DNA of 64,000 nucleotides from NCBI GenBank assembly GCA_029990175.1, contig JARKIP010000035.1:36780001-36844000 (forward strand), read 5' to 3'. Source of the stretch: Petunia secreta (taxonomy: Eukaryota; Streptophyta; Magnoliopsida; Solanales; Solanaceae). The position numbers and the translations under genes were made by a program. Shown here one piece after another: positions 61,290-64,000 of the stretch (the first letter of the stretch is position 1; every line of letters begins with the position of its first letter). Under the pieces are notes generated by a model. It saw only the letters and a list, made by a program, of their open reading frames with translations. It did not search any database and was not told the DNA's origin.

Positions 61290-62028
61290 TGATAAGACCC
61301 AAATCGAGCAACCATCTAAAAACATCATCCAAGGCCAAGGAAGAGCTTATGCATTGGAACGCCATGGAACGAGGAGCCTTAGAGACACATTTCGAGGCGT
61401 TTCAAGTGGCAAAGGAAGCAGGCGGACCGCCCACTAGACTAGGCGGACCGCCCACTTGGTGTCTAGTCTCTGGATATTGGGGCGCCTACTGCAGAGGCGG
61501 AGGGCCTACTTGGGGCGCCTACTGGAAGCCAGGCGGGGCGCCTACTACACTAGGCGGGGCGCCTAGTTGCTGAGAAGGATGCGGGATTTCTAGTTTTTAT
61601 CCTATGTAATTCCTATTAGGCCCCTATGTGGCTTTTGACTTTAGAACTTACTTAAGGGTACTTTAGGCCTTTCCTTATGTCTTAAATGAGGCCTATAAAT
61701 ACTCCATAGCTTAGCATTATTCCTAAGTTAGCTATTATGATGAATGATTGATTGTCAATGACAATGTTCAAGAGTGGATTCTCTTTGAATGAAAACCCTT
61801 TGAGACGGTTTGAGTTTACTAGTGGATTCTAGTTGAACCCCAAACCACCCCCGATCATTCTATTTGCGAGCCCCAGGTGCGGCTCGAGGGTAGTTGCATA
61901 GTGTAGGTCCTCCTTGACACCGATACGAGGGTATTATGGAACGAGTTCTCCATAGTTACTTCGTAGGGAGTTCGAGTAGTGTCTCGCTCTTTATCTTTAT
62001 TTCCGCGTTTCGTATTTGATTCTTATCA
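61290..62028 (+). repeat. R 5' LTR (739 bp)
   Basis: TGATAAGACCC...TTATCA. TATAAATA at 61694-61701. GC boxes about 61417-61565 with GTCTCTGGAT between units. Close to P's LTR at the 5' side and to F's around and after the TATA box, suggesting exchange between families. Confidence 0.85.
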
Positions 62029-62031
62029 TCT

Positions 62032-62043
62032 TGGTATCAGAGC
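62032..62043 (+). other. R primer-binding site (initiator tRNA-Met)
   Basis: TGGTATCAGAGC four bases after the LTR. Confidence 0.9.
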
Positions 62044-62272
62044 AAGGCTCGGGTTTTGTTTTTACAAACCCCCGACCCTTGATTCTTCGTGCCTAGGTCG
62101 ATTCTATCTTTAGTTTTCTTGTTCTTGTTATTGGAAAGGAGAAAATCACAAAAAAATTGGAAAATTGAAAAATACCAAAAAATTTGTTCTATCTTGTGTT
62201 TTGGATTGATTCGTGTTGTGATTGTTATTGGGGTTTGTTCCTTGTTGGAAACCCGTTATTTTGGTACCCAAC

Positions 62273-63109
62273 TGATGCAACCGAAAAACGAGCGGAAGCT
62301 AAACAACGACACAAATAATGCGGAAGCGATAAAACACAAGATAGATGATATCAATGATATCGGGGAAACAAGGATTGGGGAGTCAAGAAACGAGAAGAAA
62401 GAACGGATTAATAAATTCAAGACATGAATTAATAATCCAAAAGGGAGAAAGTGAAACTCGAACCTTACAATGGACTCAACTAGGTGTCGATCGCCATAGG
62501 TTCCAAGTTAACGAGATACATGAAGCCTCGGGCTTCGGACTAGAAAGGCTCGGCCTTCTCTAATTCTCTCTTCTCTCTATTCAATTCAAGCTAAACTAAA
62601 ACTATCAAATGAAGAACAAAATGTGCTATATATACATTTACATAGAGTTTTGGACAAAAATGGCCCTGCAACTGATTCTGCCTCGCTGCTCAATACTTCT
62701 TCTTCGCGATCGCGCCAGGAAGGCTCGCGATCGCGCTGGGCATTCTTCAAGCATCGCGATCGCGCTTGCTTGGTCGCTGTCGCGCAGAGATCGATCTGAC
62801 TGGACTTCAACTCCACGCGATCGCTCAAGATCACACGCTGTCGCGCAGGGTAAAGGACTCCTCTTCGCGATCGCGCAGGTATGGACGCGATCGCGAAGAA
62901 CACTTGTTCTTCCTCAGGCAGTGAGCTCCCAGATTGCTCCCCTGTTTTGCCCTGTTTTGGGCTGCCTGTTTTCCTGCCCTGTTTCCTCCATCCGTTGGCG
63001 CTCCAATGCATGATCTTTCAAGATGTTTCCGGAGGCCTTGACTCGTATCCGTTGTGCTCTCGAGCTCGGCTTTTGATGGTTGTTGTTTAGGCCATTTTAT
63101 ATTGCATCA
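62273..63109 (-). repeat. S: solo LTR of the GCGATCGC family
   Basis: 837 bp, TGATGCAACCG...TTGCATCA, flanked by TSD CCAAC (62268-62272, 63110-63114). Minus TATATATA at 62627-62634, GCGATCGC array about 62705-62900. No internal region, so it formed by LTR-LTR recombination after insertion. Closest to B's LTR. Confidence 0.9.
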
Positions 63110-63114
63110 CCAAC

Positions 63115-63984
63115 ACACACGATTTGGAGTTGTATTCCATGATTTGAGATTTGAAACCCTTGAAAAAAATTGAAAAAGCTTGAAACCCTAGCTATGAACA
63201 TGATGAACATGGTAGATTGTTGAATTTTGATTGGGTTTTGATGAAATTGATTGGGGTTTGATCTCTGTGATTGAAACAACGTTTGGGTACCTTCGGATCG
63301 ATGAAACAACGTGTGAATTGTTGGATTTTTGGGTGCCAAAGACAAGAAAAACGAGTTTGAACAGTGCTGGAAGTTGCACTAGGCGGGGCGCCTAGTAGAA
63401 GGGGCGGACCGCCTGATATTGGTGAGCTCTCTGGACTTTACAGAGGCGGACCGCCTAGTAGAGTAGGCTGACCGCCTACTTCAAGTAGGCTGACCGCCTA
63501 CTCCCCTCTACAGGGAACCAGGCGGACCACCTACTCAAAACAGGTGGGGCGCCTACTTCATTCAAGTTGGGCATTGGGTAGTTCCTTCTAGGTTCTCTTG
63601 TTTTGTTGATTGCATTACTTCCGGTTAGTGCTATTAGAGTATAATCCTACTCGATTAGTGCTAATTACTTTGAGCTATTAGGATCATCGTGCCATAGAAA
63701 GGAGACTAGAATTCAAAGAAGATCCGTAGTATCTTTTGATTCAAGTCCTCATTTAAAGTGCCTATCGTCCAATCGAGTCCCATTAACTCCACTCACCCCG
63801 GAGCGCATTTGGACTTGATAAGTTGAGTGATTGAGTTGTGGTTCGTTGGTCAACTACTTGAAGCTTTTAGACTCAAACTTGTGTGAAATATCCATCTCCC
63901 ACTAAACACGAGCGAGCCGAGTGAAACAATTGTAAGGGAGTGGGTGAGGTATTTTGCTAACGTTTGTTGCTTTTTGTAGGTGAA
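63115..63984 (+). other. R 5' leader after S
   Basis: GC boxes about 63378-63555 (AGGCGGGGCGCCT, GGGCGGACCGCCT, AGGCTGACCGCCT and others) with CTCTCTGGAC inside. Shared module about 63680-63795. TTGTAAGGG, TGCTAACG and TTTTTGTAG (to 63979) before the ATG. Confidence 0.65.
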
Positions 63985-64000
63985 ATGGCAAACGATGGAG
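63985..64000 (+). CDS. R gag start (partial)
   Basis: ATGGCAAACGATGGAG at the window edge, the same first codons as F's gag. Only five codons visible; call rests on context and on the F match. Confidence 0.7.

Larger units (their letters stand above)
61290..64000 (+). mobile_element. R: 5' part of an F-like non-autonomous element
   Basis: 5' LTR 61290-62028, primer site 62032, leader interrupted by solo LTR S, then the first codons of gag at 63985. Leader and start match F closely. Runs off the right edge. Confidence 0.85.

Overview
Plant nuclear DNA, most likely a eudicot. The 64 kb looks like one block of nested Ty3/gypsy-type LTR retrotransposons, and I see no host gene, rRNA, tRNA or CRISPR array. 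Support comes from paired LTRs with TGATR...YATCA-like ends, 5-bp target-site duplications (TSDs), TATA boxes in the LTRs, primer-binding sites complementary to plant initiator tRNA-Met (TGGTATCAGAGC), purine tracts of the type GAAGGGGAGGA before 3' LTRs, and gag, protease, RT, RNase H and integrase reading frames. I cannot name the species. Element labels below are mine.

Layout. E1 (minus, 1-3899, runs off the left edge) sits in G (plus; ORF pieces 3900-4366 and 16524-17752, 3' LTR 17629-18428). G is also split by F (plus, 4367-16518), which is split by B (minus, 8636-14511). Then come an LTR remnant X1 (18429-18756), a minus 5' half-element J (18757-21269) and a plus element D (from 21270). 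D is split by C (plus, 23498-31060, the most complete gag-pol element) and by M (plus, 32164-54385). M carries three insertions: N (33801-38711, leader), H (minus, 42003-47090, RT) and K (minus, 47930-53810, start of integrase). M's integrase is fused at about 54385 to the 3' part of a C-like element, C2 (to 56036). P (56037-57793), a Tat/Ogre-like gag scrap T (57794-58549), Q (58550-61289) and R (61290 to the right edge, with solo LTR S at 62273-63109) follow.

How the parts relate. C and M encode gag-PR-RT-RNaseH-INT and are the only visible sources of replication enzymes. F, G, P, E1, D, H, B, K, Q and J share TGATR-type LTR ends, the same tRNA primer, a common leader module and a similar 3' end, but show no RT or integrase core where their internal region is visible. 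In place of pol they carry a long acidic ORF of unknown function, which in F, G and P ends in a short remnant of the integrase C-terminus. Several of these ORFs are intact: F (1,308 codons once B is discounted), H (808 aa), K (1,004 aa) and N (610 aa). The upstream part of the ORF differs by group: full gag+PR (F), PR without capsid (E1), a PR-like domain with DSG (H) or DNG (D), a PR-like domain without a catalytic Asp behind an Asp/Tyr/Gly/Ser-rich tail (B, K, Q), or a lone zinc knuckle (N).

Two cis features stand out. GC-rich quasi-palindromes (AGGCG-NNN-CGCCT in one set of families, GCGATCGC in another) sit in arrays upstream of the LTR TATA box and again in the middle of the leader. A leader module and intron-like signals near the gag start are shared by families whose LTRs differ. 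Together these suggest a group of non-autonomous elements packaged or mobilised by C/M-like partners. That is inference from sequence alone.
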